Positions 12,048 to 24,421 of a DNA stretch of 64,000 nt are shown piece by piece. The position numbers and the translations under genes were made by a program. Where the stretch lies: positions 15,045,205 to 15,109,204 of the forward strand of contig CP034992.1 of assembly GCA_004026145.2 (NCBI GenBank). Reading direction: 5' to 3'. Each line of letters opens with the position of its first letter. The first letter of the stretch is position 1. The notes beneath the pieces were generated by a model. The model was given only the letters and a program-made list of their open reading frames with translations, made no database searches and was not told the DNA's origin. The DNA comes from Takifugu bimaculatus. Its lineage: Eukaryota > Chordata > Actinopteri > Tetraodontiformes > Tetraodontidae.

Positions 12048-12065
12048 ATTCAGATTCAGATTCAG
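12048..12065 (-). repeat. LINE 3' tail microsatellite
   Basis: Three units of ATTCAG (GAATCT in element sense) end the Rex1-like element directly beside a TTTATTATCCCACACGGGGA stretch that recurs at the 3' end of fish LINE copies. It marks the 3' terminus. Confidence 0.75.
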
Positions 12066-12283
12066 GTCCTTTATTATCCCACACGGGGAAATTTACAGTG
12101 CAACAACAGCAGAGCACGCAGAGAAAAAAAAGATAAAATCGAATAGAATAGAATTTGGAATATACAAAGAGGATGTATATTTACAATAATCCAGGTAAAT
12201 GGATACTCGGCCCCTGTATACCTGTACATAGTGCAGAGGGTGAATACAATATACATATCAGAATATATAATATTCAGATTGTG

Positions 12284-13750
12284 CTAACGGGCGTTATTTT
12301 TATTGTGCAGTCTGACAGCGGCCGGCAGGAAAGATCTGCGATACCTCTCCTTCGCACAGCAAGGGTGGAGCAGCCGCTTACTGAAGGAGCTGCCCAGTGC
12401 TGTCAGGGTGTCCTGTAGGGGGTGGGACGTGTTGTTCAACATGGATGACAGCTTAGCCATCATCCTCCCGTTTCCCACCACCTCCACTGAGTCCAGGGGA
12501 CATCCCAGGACAGAGCTGGCCCTCCTTACCTTGGTCTGTCCATCCTCTTCCTGTCCCTGTCCGTGATGCTACTGGACCAGCAGACAATCCCATAGAAGAT
12601 GGCTGATCCCACCACAGAGTCATATAAAGTCCTCAGGAGTGGTCCCTGCACTCCAAAAGACCTCAGCCTCCTGAGCAGGAACAGTCTGCTATTGCCCTTC
12701 TTGACAAGGGCGTCTGTGTTGTGTGTCCAGTCCAGGTTATTGTTTAGGTGAACACCCAGGTACTTGTAGGACTCCACCACGTCAACATCCGTTCCCAGGA
12801 TGTTCACTGGTGCAGGCGGGGGGTTGTCTCACCTGCGGAAATCCACCACCAGCTCCTTGGTTTTGCCAGCGTTGATCTGGAGGTTGTTCCGCAGGCTCCA
12901 GTCCACAAAGTCCTGAATAAGTTCCCTGTACTCCGTAGCAGCAGAGTCGTCAGAGAACTTCTGGAGGTGACATGAAGATGTACTGTGTGAAAAGTCCGCG
13001 GTGTAGAGGGTGAACAGGAAAGGAGCCAGAACTGTTCCCTGCGGGACACCAGTGCTGCAGAGAAGCCAATCTGACTGGGAGCCCTTCACCCTCACAAACT
13101 GTGGTCTTTGTGTGAGGTAGTCCAGAATCCATGTTGTGAGGTGGTGATCCACCCCAGCTACCTGCAGCTTGTCCCCCAGCAGCCTGGGCTGGATGGTGTT
13201 GGATGGTGAACGCAATGGAGAAATCAAAAAACATGATCCTCACAGTGCTTCCAGCCTTCTCCAGGTGAGTGAGGGAGGTGTGGAGGAGGTAGATGACGGC
13301 ATCGTCCACCCCGATGCTCGGCTGGTAGGCGAACTGCAACAGGTCCATGAAGGAGCTCACCAGTGGGTGCAGGTGGGCGAGGATGAGTCTCTGCCAGCGT
13401 CTTCATTAGATGAGACGTCAGAGCCACCGGCCTGTAGCTGTTGAGCTCCTTGGGGTGCGGTGTCTTCGGCACTGGGACGATGCAGGATGTCTTCCACAGC
13501 TGTGGCACTCTCCCCAGCTTCAGACTCAGGTTGAACATGTGACTGAAGATCCCACACAGCTGGTCTACGCAGGACTTCAGGAGCCTGGAGCTGATGCCAT
13601 CCGGACCCGTTCCTGGCTCTGTTCTTCTTCAGGCCCTTCCTCACCTGGTGTGGTGTGAGGGACAGGCTGGAGCAGGGAGGTGTTGGTGGGGGGGATGGGC
13701 ATGGGCCAGAGTGTGAAGTGTCGGGAACGTGTGAGCTGAAGTTCATGAGA
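12284..13750 (-). pseudogene. LINE reverse transcriptase, frame-broken (Rex1-like)
   Basis: Pieces in order on the minus strand are: LKLGRVPQLWKTSCIVPVPK and the NSYRPVALTS motif (13400-13540); FAYQPSIGVDDAV (13300-13360); the FDFS-AF palm motif A (about 13225); the GVPQGTVLAPFLFTLY motif B (about 13020-13060); FSDDSA, the motif C position (about 12940); ESYKYLGVHLNN (about 12750-12770); and a C-terminal PLQDTLTALGSSFSKR and ERYRRSFLPAAVRLHN stretch (12284-12487). At least four frame changes separate the pieces. Motif C has SDD where ADD/DD is usual, and the segment after it looks shortened. It is a dead copy of an enzyme that would copy element RNA at the nicked target. Confidence 0.82.
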
Positions 13751-14307
13751 GAGGGGGAGGGGGGACAGGAGGAACAGTCTATTGGGGCACAGACAGTGGC
13801 GGGGGTAGCAGCAGAGGAGACTGGGCTCAGGGGAGGGGTTTTTCAAATCTATTGAAAAACAAGTTCAGGTTGTTTGCCCACCCCCGGTCACCCGCAGGTT
13901 GAGACTTCTGCTCTTTGAAGCCCGAGATGGTCTTCAGTCCCTTCCATACGCCACAGATGTTGTTCTGCTGCAGCTGGTTTTCCATCTTCCTCCTGTAGTT
14001 GTCCTTCTCCTGTCTGATCTTTCTCCTCAGCTCCCTCTGGACAGTCTTCAGCTCTTGTCTCCAGACACAAAAGCCCTCTTCTTCTCCTTCAGGAGGGCCT
14101 TTATGTCTGGGGTGATCCAGGGCTTGCTGTTGGAGAAGCTCCGTACAGTTCTGGTGGGTACAGTGTTCTCCACACAAAAGTTAATATAGTCCGTGATGCA
14201 GTTGGTGAGATTGTCAATGTCCTATTCATGGGCATCGCTGAATACATCCCACAGGGTTGTGTTGAAATAGTCTTTCAGGGCCTCCTCGGCTTCTTTGGAC
14301 CATTTCT

Positions 14308-15102
14308 TCACTGTGCGGGTGACAGCAGGCTGCCTCTGCACAAGAGGTTTGTACACAGGCTGGAGGTGTACAAGGTTGTGGTCGGCACGGCCCGGGGGAG
14401 GGAGTGGTATGCCTCCTTGGTGTTGGCATAGAAGAGGTCCAGTGTTTTATTGTCCCTGGTGTAGCATGTGAAATACTGGGTGAATTTGGGCAGAGAAGAT
14501 GATGGAGAGGCATGTATGAATTCCCTCGGCAGGTAGTGAGGCTTCATGCTAACGGCTAAAACTTCGATGTCCTTACAGCAGTGCTGCTCCTTGATAGTGA
14601 TGTGCCCAGAGTTACACCATCTATCGTTCACAAACACTGCCAGTCCTCCTCCCTTCCTCTTACCACTCTCCCTGCTTCTGTCCGCCCGTAGAAGAGTAAA
14701 TCCGTCGAGTTGTGCGGCCGTGTCCGGAGTTAGCGCGGTTAGCCAGGTCTCCGTAAACAGCAGCAGGCTGCACTCCCGGCACTCCCGCTGATGCCGGGTC
14801 AGCGCCGCCAGCTCGTCCATCTTGTTGGGGAGAGATCTGACGTTCCCCATGATGATGGAGGGCAGGGCGGGCCGATAGCGTCTCCTCCTGGTACGGCGCT
14901 CGACCCCGGCGCGGCAGCCCCGTTTCCTCCTCCTCAGCTCGGGGGGCACAGCTGATCCCTGCTGTAAAGAAGCGAGCCGCGGCTCTGCGATGGGTCTCCG
15001 GACGCGGTATCGAAAAGTGAAAAAACAAGTAGAGCCACCAGTGCAAACTCCATAAGTCTTACATACAAGATAAATGAAACAAACCGAACGCACCAAAAAC
15101 AA
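14308..15102 (-). pseudogene. LINE apurinic-like endonuclease domain (Rex1-like)
   Basis: This 264-codon frame carries the endonuclease/exonuclease/phosphatase fold of LINEs: NVRSLPNKMDEL (the conserved N and strand), LLLFTETWLT (catalytic E) and GGGLAVFVNDRWC. In the intact family the domain nicks genomic DNA to prime reverse transcription. The N-terminal part before about residue 80 is basic and low-complexity and may be untranslated leader. After about residue 215 the frame departs from the expected histidine-containing C-terminal part, which points to a frameshift, so the domain is probably inactive. Confidence 0.78.
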
Positions 15103-15734
15103 AAGTAGTAGGTGCGGAGAAAGAAGAAAAAAAGTAAAGAAAAGCTCGAAGGTGAGCAGGAGCTGTTGTTACAGGCTGCCACTCGCAGCGGCGCCAGTCA
15201 TAATGTCTGTCTGTAATGTTACAGGCAGAAGCTCCAGTTGTATTAAACCTCCCAGAGGACAGAGCTGGAGACCCACAGGGAACAAATGAGGTTCTTACCT
15301 GAGGGGACGAACAGAGCAGACGAATAGCAACAGAGATCAGAAAGGCGCAATGTTTCCCAGTCTGCAGCCTTGGCAAGGATGGCTTTTTTTCCTGATATAA
15401 AACCGAAACTTAAAAGAATCAACACGATTCCAATCAAAATCCACTCAGGCGTCACATAGACACGCCTGTAAGCTCCACTTGCTGGGAGCTTTTAGGTGAT
15501 CCACGCCCACATCTATTCATGGCCGCTGTCTGAGGCACAGCACCTGCAGGTCTTGACATTCAATTTCTGTTTGCTTTGAGAGGAGCCTCTACGGCTCCAA
15601 ATGTGATGTGATTTGCCCCAACAGGGCCGACCTCTGACCTCACTGTCCCGGTGCAGTTGCTGTGTTTATCCAGACTTCAGACTATTTAACAGCTGAGTGA
15701 TTCTCCCTCCAAATCTGCTCAATTATTCAACAGC

Positions 15735-15738
<4 letters not shown>

Positions 15739-15777
<39 letters not shown>

Positions 15778-15786
15778 TGTGTGTGT
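15739..15786. repeat. (GT)n microsatellite
   Basis: Dinucleotide run with a single A interruption at 15771. Confidence 0.95.
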
Positions 15787-17458
15787 AGATGCTTCATATT
15801 GAATCACACAATACACATTCTACTAAAAAGTGAGTCTAAAATGATTTCAGTTAGGGGAGAAGTCATTAAATGTGCCTATCACAGTTTGATGGGGGGAGGT
15901 TACAGCCCCCCCAAATAGTGTCATTTGCATCTGCAACGTGCAGGGAGGGGCGGGGTCTAGGCCTCTGCCACCGAAGTGCAGGTATGAACATGCTTCAAGC
16001 TTTATTACCCGAGAGCGTTACAGTAATAAAAGCCCGACTTTCGTCGGGGACCTCATTGCTTCTGCTGCTGCTGAAATTAGCCCTGATGTTCCAGGGTTGC
16101 TCTTCTCATCCTCGACGTACACCCGTGTAAAAGATTAAAGTCTCCCCAGAAAGGATATTAAGTGGAGTCGGGTGACCCCTCGTAATCCCAGAACAGTCTG
16201 TTTAATCAAACCTGAACCAACACTTGATCTTTTTTTCCCCTTCTGAACGCTTAGAGGACCGGAACTCTGATCCGTTCACTTCCAGGTCGATCTGGATCAG
16301 ACCACGTCCAAAGTCTTCTACATGTTCACAGGTCAGATTCTTACTGCCGTGAGCATCACATGTGACTTCTTCGGTTTTAGATAACGTTAGCGCTGGAACA
16401 CGTCTCTAATTGTTGCTGATCCAGCCCTAAATACATAAGGCTAGTCTCTTCCTGCGTACATTAACAACACTAATTTCTGTCCGGGTGTAAGATGGCTGAT
16501 GAAGAACCATGTCTTCATTTACTCTTTGGTTCATCCAGGCAGTGCCACACAGATTTCCTTAAGCCGTTACAGATATTTTTACTCTGGTAGGTTTGGTTCT
16601 AATATGAAAATCAGACAAATCCGACACTGAGCTGCGGCAGTGGTAGCACATAAAGAACTCCAGGAGCCTTTTAACTGAACATGTTTGGAGTGAAACAACT
16701 TGTGTCGCTATGTGTTATCATCCACACAGCATACACAGTTAGCTGTGATGCTAACCTGGACCTAGAGCAGATAATTTTGGATTTCTATAGAATCCAAAAT
16801 CAACTGTGCTAACTGTAAAGCACATGACTTGTTTTCCAAAGCAGATCTCATATTTCTGGGGGATAAAGGCCGCCAGGTTCTCCTCCTGAAAGGTTCCTTC
16901 GGTGTGTGTGTTAGCTGGCTGGCTAACAGGAAGTCCCTGTTTCAACTACGGAGAGCAGCAAAGACCTCTGGGAAAAAAGGGGAGGGGGTGCTGGCTGACA
17001 GATCTGCTTGAGCCATAAATCACCCACAGAGCAAACCCAAACCTAGAGATGACCCTGCAGAGGACACACACACATACACACACACACACACCGGAGGATG
17101 GGTTCTGAGAGTGTTCAGACTGATTTACAAACATTTTCAGACTGTTTCAGAGGATCTGAGTCCAGCAACATAGCTCCTCTTGTGCAGGAACGGCTTAATT
17201 GATTTATTTCTGTCGGAGGTCAAAGGGAAAATTAATGCGTTTTACATTCTTTTTCTGAAATTAATTCACCATTTGATTCTGTTTTTTGTAGTCAGAACGT
17301 CTGTGGCCCTGTAGACCTTTAAGAGTCTTTTCTATGTTCCTGCAGGCCTGAATGAATAACTTCATAATGGTTGACACCATGATGGTGAACAAAGCAGAGA
17401 TGACTGAAACAATCGCTCCATCTTTCTGCAGATGTGATCCACTCCTTCATTTTCTGAT

Positions 17459-17459
<1 letters not shown>

Positions 17460-17523
<64 letters not shown>
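17460..17523. repeat. (CA)n microsatellite, long and pure
   Basis: An uninterrupted CA run of 32 units, likely highly variable in length. Such pure alternating runs can adopt left-handed helix form. Confidence 0.97.
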
Positions 17524-17526
<3 letters not shown>

Positions 17527-19966
17527 CCTCCATCAGGCTGGAACCTACTCTACCTCTGCTGTGTGTCCTCAGGCCTTGTTTGTCCATGTCAACGCTAAGC
17601 TGCTTGTCTCGGGGTATACACTCCACGGCGTCACTGTGCGCCGTGTCGGGCATAATAAACAGTTTGCGAGCCCATAAAGCCGACTGCTGTGAGTTTTAGA
17701 AAGCAGAATAATCTGCCTTGAGCCTCTGTGAGGGATTTACTGTGTGTTTTGGTATCTCTGCCTGTTTGCGTCCCTTTTTTTGCTCTCCTTGCGGTGGAAA
17801 CTGATACCACGAAGCTAATCCTCCACTCTGTTTGCTTTGTATGCAGTGTTTGAGGTGTTTAATCAAGTTGAAGCTCACCTCATTCCAGACCTCCAGTCTG
17901 GTGGACTATGCTAATAATACTGCGTCAGAGCGCTGCTATGCTCTGTGTCTCAGAACGGATCGCAGTTAGCCGAAAACAGAGTTGCAGCTTTGTATGTTTG
18001 TGTTGTGAACGCTTCATTTGACGGCTGACAGTTCTTCTCATGTCAGTGCTAATTAATGCTAACCAAGATTAGCATGCTTATCTTTGCGGATAATCTGTGC
18101 TAACTGAGGAATAGCATTTTCACTGTGTTGATAAACAACTACAACCTGGAATATTGATTAAACTGGATCTTGTTCTTTGACTGTTGCAGCTGAATTCTCT
18201 TGAGGATCAATCACAAAAGGCTGTGACTGTCGAGTTGCAACAGAAATCCTAGCTATGTTAGCAATATGCACAGCTGTCTCACAAACACACGTGACTCAAC
18301 TGACTGATTTTACTGATGTGCAGAGAGGATCTATGGAAGGCCGATGCCAGCAGAACCCTGAGCCCTGACGGAACTGATCCGCTCCAGCTGCTCAGGCAGT
18401 GAAACCAAAGGCACTGTAGCAGGAACTGCTTTGATGCTAGCTGTAGCCAAAAGAGGAAAGAAGCAATTCTCCTCAAAACAAGTTACTTCCTGAGTTCCAG
18501 AAGAACCTGAGTGATATGTGATATTTCTGGAAAAAAAAAACGGAGATCACTGTTGGAAAAAGAGGAAGAGGAGTGTGGCAGCAGGACCCAGGACTGGTCT
18601 TCAGCAATGCTCTGCTGACAGAAAGCCAGCAGTGGTGGAATGGACATTTGTTTTAAGCCATCTGATCTACGAGTGTCCGAGAAATGGGGGTCCAAATATT
18701 TGGTTTCCTGTTTTCAGTAAAAATTGTAAGAGCACTTCCAGTTTCCTAGACAAACAAGTCGCCCTGCCGGAGGCGCGACCTGCTAAAAGCCGGCAGCAAC
18801 GCCGCAGGGATCCCTCCTGTATCTGTTCAGCGGGGACAAGAGCGCTACAATCCTAATTCAGCAGCGGATTAGCGGCACAGGGATGGAGTTAATTTACTCA
18901 ACATGCAGAGGAGCTCAGGGGGGATGATCCACAATCCTGTTTGCTCTCCACATTGGGACATATGGTGGCCAGCTGGGTCATCCACACAGGGTAAACGGGG
19001 TCTGACCCCAGGCCAAGCAGGACCACACACAAACGTGCACACTCTCTCCCCCGCCGAGCGTGTTCAGGAAGCGACCCCGCCGTCCTTGCGCCAGTCCCTG
19101 GTGTAATTATGGCCCTTAAAGATGAAGGATCACTGGCTATTAACTAATCAATAGAAACCATTGAGGTGGGGGGAGTGTGGGGGGGTGGAATCCATCCATT
19201 TTCCAGAAGTAAAAATCATTATGTGATGCTGAGCGTCTTGTGTGCACCACAGCAGCAGCAGCTGTCACTTACGTGCAGTGGTGTTGGAGCTTGTGCTGTA
19301 AAACAATCTGTAGCTTCTGATTGGTTCCACGAGTCTATACGTACATATTTGGCCAGAATATGGGTGAAATATGAAGAGACTGTTGCTGTTTGACAGCCTA
19401 GTCATTGCTGGTGATCGTTAGCATGCTAACAGAGGCTATTTGATGGTGTCAGAAAGGAAAGAATAAGGAGAGCAGAACCTGGTTAGAACCAGACCAGGAA
19501 GCATGCTGGTTTCGCTGGAAACATCTGTCTTGTTGCTCAACACAGCTGCGACATTCAGGAAAACTATAACAACAAAACTAAGATGCAAGACTTCTCCGGA
19601 AATCTTCTACAATAATCTCAGTCTATCAACTAACCGCCCCAAAACGGTGGATAGAAGTAAGTTTGAGTTCGTATCGTATTCAAAGATATGGTGCAATGAC
19701 TCTCCACTCCTGTGAGGGGCACTTTTGGGAATCTTCCACATGTGCGAAGCCCTGAAACAGGTTTCTAAAGTCTGAAATTGAAAAGATAGACAGAAGACTT
19801 GGCCTTCTCAAGTTTATGGTAACAATTGCTAGCTTCCTTCAACCATCAATTTCTTTGGCTAGAAGAAAGAGCTGAGTCACACATGCTTATCAGTTACGAC
19901 GGTCTCCTCACACATGCGCTTCAATTAAGCTTCTTAACAGATGAACATCAGCATGCATGCATTATT

Positions 19967-20012
19967 ACACACACACACACTCACACACAAACACGCACAC
20001 ACACGCGCGCAT
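19967..20012. repeat. Interrupted (CA)n/(CG)n microsatellite
   Basis: A CA run with T, AA and CGCGCG interruptions. Confidence 0.85.
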
Positions 20013-20339
20013 GCATTTCCGACAAAATTTCCGGCCAGCTGGCAGCTAACAGGCAGTGTGCTTTGGCTAAGCCGCCACCACTGCCATTGTCATCTATCAG
20101 TGCTAAAACAAATCCTTCAATCCCTGTCGATACAATATTTATCCTGGCTGCAATCCTGCCGTGTCTACATGCTCATCTGCCGCTTTCGCATCTGCTCTTG
20201 ACTTTCTTTGCAGCTAAAGCAGGATGATAGATGGTTGGACAGCTGGATGGAGGTGATTTGGCGATTTAAGGGCCAATTCTGGGCACTACAATTGGTTCCT
20301 GAGCGAGTAATACATCAAAAGGAATTAAAAGGTGATTGC

Positions 20340-20341
<2 letters not shown>

Positions 20342-20398
<57 letters not shown>

Positions 20399-20404
20399 GT
20401 GTGC
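20342..20404. repeat. (GT)n microsatellite
   Basis: About 31 GT units, with one C interruption near 20394. Confidence 0.95.
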
Positions 20405-20890
20405 ACAAAACAAGGAAGGAAATGGGATCACGCACGTGGGAGAGACGGATTAAGATGTGGACAAAAGATGCAATTGTGAGATAAAAAAACGATAGGAATG
20501 AGAGAGGGGGAGGTGAGTTTCAGACACACACACACACACACGCACTTACATCTGCGGCCCACCCCTTCTCTGTCATTCAGCAGACCCTGGAGCTTTACCT
20601 CCTTCTAGCTGTTGGCTAGATCAGGACAGTGATGATGGGGTTTCTGCTGTTTTTTTTTACTTCTTCAGCTTTCTCGCCACCATGAGTCACCTGATCACAG
20701 CCATCACCGCCTGAAGAAACAACAATACTCTCTGCTGGACTTTGCTGCTCCTTCTGGTACCAGCAGCAGGACGAAGCAACCTCATCAACAAAATATCATT
20801 GTGAAAATGAGTGTGGTTACCTGGTAACAGATGGGAGAAACTCTGACAACACCTCAGAGGTGGGCAACACAGGCAGACATTGCTCTGCAC

Positions 20891-23800
20891 AGGCGTGTGT
20901 GTGTGTGGGTGGGTGGGAGGGTGGTTGCTAGTTAAGCATCTATCTGTCTTGATTGCACCTTCTGCACCAGCATCGGGACTGTACAGGTCAGCAATTGAGG
21001 TCAGCAGGGGTGGGAGAAACAGCTAGCAGGAAAACACAGAAAACAGCCTAATCCATTAGGAACAGAGCTGGGGAGGTCAGGAGCACCTCAGGGCTCCAGA
21101 ACACCAACACCTCCACCAGCCAGAACCACCCAGGTTCCACCCACCTTCACACAGTTGAAGTAGCAAACAGCTGCTGCAGAAAACCACAGTGACCTTAATT
21201 TATTTCCCCTACCCAAAGGTGGAATTCTGCACAGCTGAAGCTTTGCCTCTGGAGTCTTAATCAACCCCTTCCACCACAGCAGGATGCATCCTGGTTTAAG
21301 GAGACTTTAAGGTTCCTCTGGTGAGCTACTGTAGACTGTAGATGGTTTAGAATATGTCGTCTTTCATTATGTCCATGGAAGCGTTTGGTCCCTACTTAAT
21401 GCCAGACTTGAATGCCAGATGCCAGGAAGCGTCCACTTTCTGATGCTACAACCTTTTTAAATGTTGCCGTATGTTTCTTACAGTTCAGCAACGACCATCA
21501 AGGACAACCAAAGCTTCCAGGAAAGCAGAAGAGAGCCTCATTGGATTCACCAACACTGCTCATATTCTGGTTCCTTTCTTCATTATATCAAACCCTACGA
21601 TTATTCAAGAACCTCTTTAGTTTGAATATTTGGAATCACACCAATCACTTTATTCATAGAGATGATGATACTGATTAGGGGATTGTGGGAATTTAGGAGA
21701 TAGACAGCTACAAGGAATAAAGATCTCCTCTGTGTCCTGCAGCAAAGCCTGCATCCTCGGGAGCCACAAGATGTGATGGATCCTGGAAGCTCCTGCGAGC
21801 TGTTCTGATGGTAAAAAGGACAGAGACTTAAGGTCCTATCTCTACAATGATAATAATAGTGATATAATAATGAATGAATAGAAATAATAAGAAGACTATA
21901 ATTATAATAATAGAAATGGCAATATAATCTTAACATGATATGATGGTGATAAGAATAACAATAATATGCACAATGCATCAGTGCTTTAAATAAAGACCTC
22001 AGTGTGTTCTGAGTTCTTTTCATGCTATTTATTTCTGTCTATATTTGTCTGATGTTTGTAATGAACAAACTCCATGATGACAGTTTGACAACCAAGAGAT
22101 TTATAATAACTTTTGTAGATGCTTCATTTCTCTTTAGACGGAATGCACTGAGGAGAGAGTAGCACTGTAGCAAGACGGCCACCCTGAAAGTAGACAGGGT
22201 GGCAGGTGGCAGCGTCTATGTACATATGTCCACGGTAACACCGAGCAATGCCAGCAAGGACCTGAGAGCAGCAACCTCTCAGTCCATCACAGCTTCTCCC
22301 TCAATTGTGCTACAGACACACACATAGCATAGCCTGCCACAAGCCAACAAATGCTGGTGCCTACGGGTGTCTGCCACATCCTCCCTCCTCTGGAATTATG
22401 GGTAAATACTTCCTTCGTTCATTGCGCTGTTTATGTCTGTTAATTGACCTCCGTTTGGGGAATAAACAATAATGACAACCAAAGAACCTGTTAGCGTTCA
22501 CGGGCATGATTATGTTGCAACGCCTGGACACTTTCTGATTCCATCCCTCATCAAAGAGGAGCCCAGCAACACAAAACCAGCACAACACACTGATTCCCAC
22601 ACCACTGGCTTCATTTGTTCACACTAATTATGCTAACGTGTGAAAGTAAATGTGCTAATGACTCATTAATGCAAAAAGCAGCGTTAACTGAAATTACCAG
22701 CTAATGTTCCTCTGAAAGCTCCTGTTTCTTTTCATCGGGAGGCAGGAGGCCAAGGTTCCTCATTGGTCTAGGCTAATAACATCACTGATGAGGAACAAAA
22801 AAGCTAAAAGTTTTCTGACACCCATAGCTTTGGCTAACAAGGTTGCTGGCACCACTTGGCCTCTCTGTTCCCTCACAGTGAAGAACTCACGGGCAGCTCC
22901 GCTTCGCAGGTACCCTGAACCTTTGTGAGGGCCAGCGATGAATTGTCACCACTGGAGCCTCAGCAGGTGATTCACTTCAAGATGAGGAGGTGGGGACCGG
23001 AAGGAAGGTTGACATTTTGAAAAGAGATGTTCTTCTCAGAATTGTTTGAAGGCACAAAGACCAGGCCAAGACCATCAGAGTGCCAGTTTAGTCTTAAGTG
23101 CTGAGAATATGTGAGATTTTGTCCCATTCTCAGGCTGCAGAGATGCAGTTTCCCAATTGCTTTGTTGTTCAGCAGCAGCAGCAAGGCAGCATTTGTTTGA
23201 TTGACAGATCTCCTCTTCTCTCCAGTTTGGTTTTTCTGTTGGATTCCGAAAGAAAAGTTTCAAGTTGGCTGCTTGATGAATTGGAAAGGTTTATTTCTGT
23301 ACATGTTCTGTATTATTTGTTTAGGGTTATTGTCCAAATATGTCGGCCGTTGTCCATTGAAGTTTCCCCTGAGATGTTTCTAAGACACAAGGCCTCATCC
23401 AGTTACTGCTCATGGATGTGGGTGTGGAATCCTGTGATTGAAGTAGCTCTTAGTGATGTCGTTCGAAGGAACAACGTCCTCGACGTTTTTCTTTTCCTTT
23501 ATTAAAAGTTATTCAGGAAGCATCTGAGGTCTTAAGATGCTCCTAAAGGTGGAACCTGCCAACAGGAGGACATTTAAGAGAGTCTTCAACAGAGGAGATG
23601 ATGGAAGGACGGAGAGGAGGGACAGATATTCTCCTTTAATAGGACGCTAGGACACTAGGGAAACCACACAGCAAGTCTGCCTCTGACCTTGAGCCTCGAT
23701 CCCAGGACTGGATTTCCCTCTAGCAACTCTTTGTTGTTCACCTGTAGCTCTGCTCTTCTGCCCAGTTCAGCTCACATCAAATGCTTTTACCAAGCTGGCG

Positions 23801-24390
23801 GTGATTACAGTAACGGAATAATCATCAGGTTGAGGCACATTCAAACATCTGGATCTCTGTAGTGATTCATTTTGCAGTTTCATCATCATGACATTGTCAA
23901 TAATTTCATGACGACTCATTTCTCTATAGGGATTCGAGTTCTCAGTCAATAGGAGAGGGTTTGTTTTTGTAACAATCACTTACAGCTTTTAGAAGACCAT
24001 GTTGCCTAGCAACAGGCTCAACCACACCTCCTCACTCAGGCTTGCTCTCAGAAACTTCCTGAATTAAGCTGATTCTCCCTGGGAATGTTTAGGCTACGTT
24101 AGGAGCTCTGAGAGTACTCTGAATACTGGACTCCTGGCTAGCACAGGTTAACCGCTTTCTAGCTCAGCTGATTGTGTAGCATATGTGATGACAGGATAAA
24201 GAAGTGGTTTTACAAAGATGAGAGGTTGTTTCAGTGTAGAACCCCCAAACTGCAGCAGAAGATGCAAGCAACTAGCAACCGAAGTCCATTTGACATCAAC
24301 CCCCGATGAGCATCAGCTCCGGACTCCTTCAGATTTGGAACTATCCTTTTCCTTTAAGGGCATCAAATCAATTCTTCTCTTTTTCTCTTT

Positions 24391-24421
<31 letters not shown>

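Larger units (their letters stand above)
12048..15440 (-). mobile_element. Rex1/Babar-like LINE, nearly full length, inactive
   Basis: The element reads right to left: 5' region (about 15440-15100), apurinic endonuclease, spacer, reverse transcriptase, C-terminal region, 3' untranslated region, and a 3' tail of three ATTCAG units (12048-12065), i.e. GAATCT repeats on the element strand. The motif FDFS-AF followed by TIQP (near 13190-13235) and the downstream SRLFLLRRLRSFGVQG stretch correspond to the conserved reverse transcriptase region used to recognise fish Rex1 elements. Several frameshifts break the reading frame. The 5' boundary is an estimate because I did not identify a target duplication. 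Confidence 0.82.
15445..20890. other. Non-coding with microsatellites
   Basis: No exon or transposon is recognised. Microsatellites: (GT)n 15739-15786, (CA)n 17064-17091, (CA)n 17460-17523 (64 bp, pure), mixed CA/CG 19967-20012, (GT)n 20342-20404 and (CA)n 20524-20544. Open frames across them are repeat artefacts. Confidence 0.5.

Noticed and set aside
13169..14431. Plus-strand frames across the Rex1-like LINE
   Set aside because: They are antisense shadows; the minus strand carries the clear endonuclease and reverse transcriptase motifs.
22361..22600. 79-codon minus-strand frame with a possible signal-like start
   Set aside because: The hydrophobic start is short, and the remainder is basic and low in motif content; likely chance.
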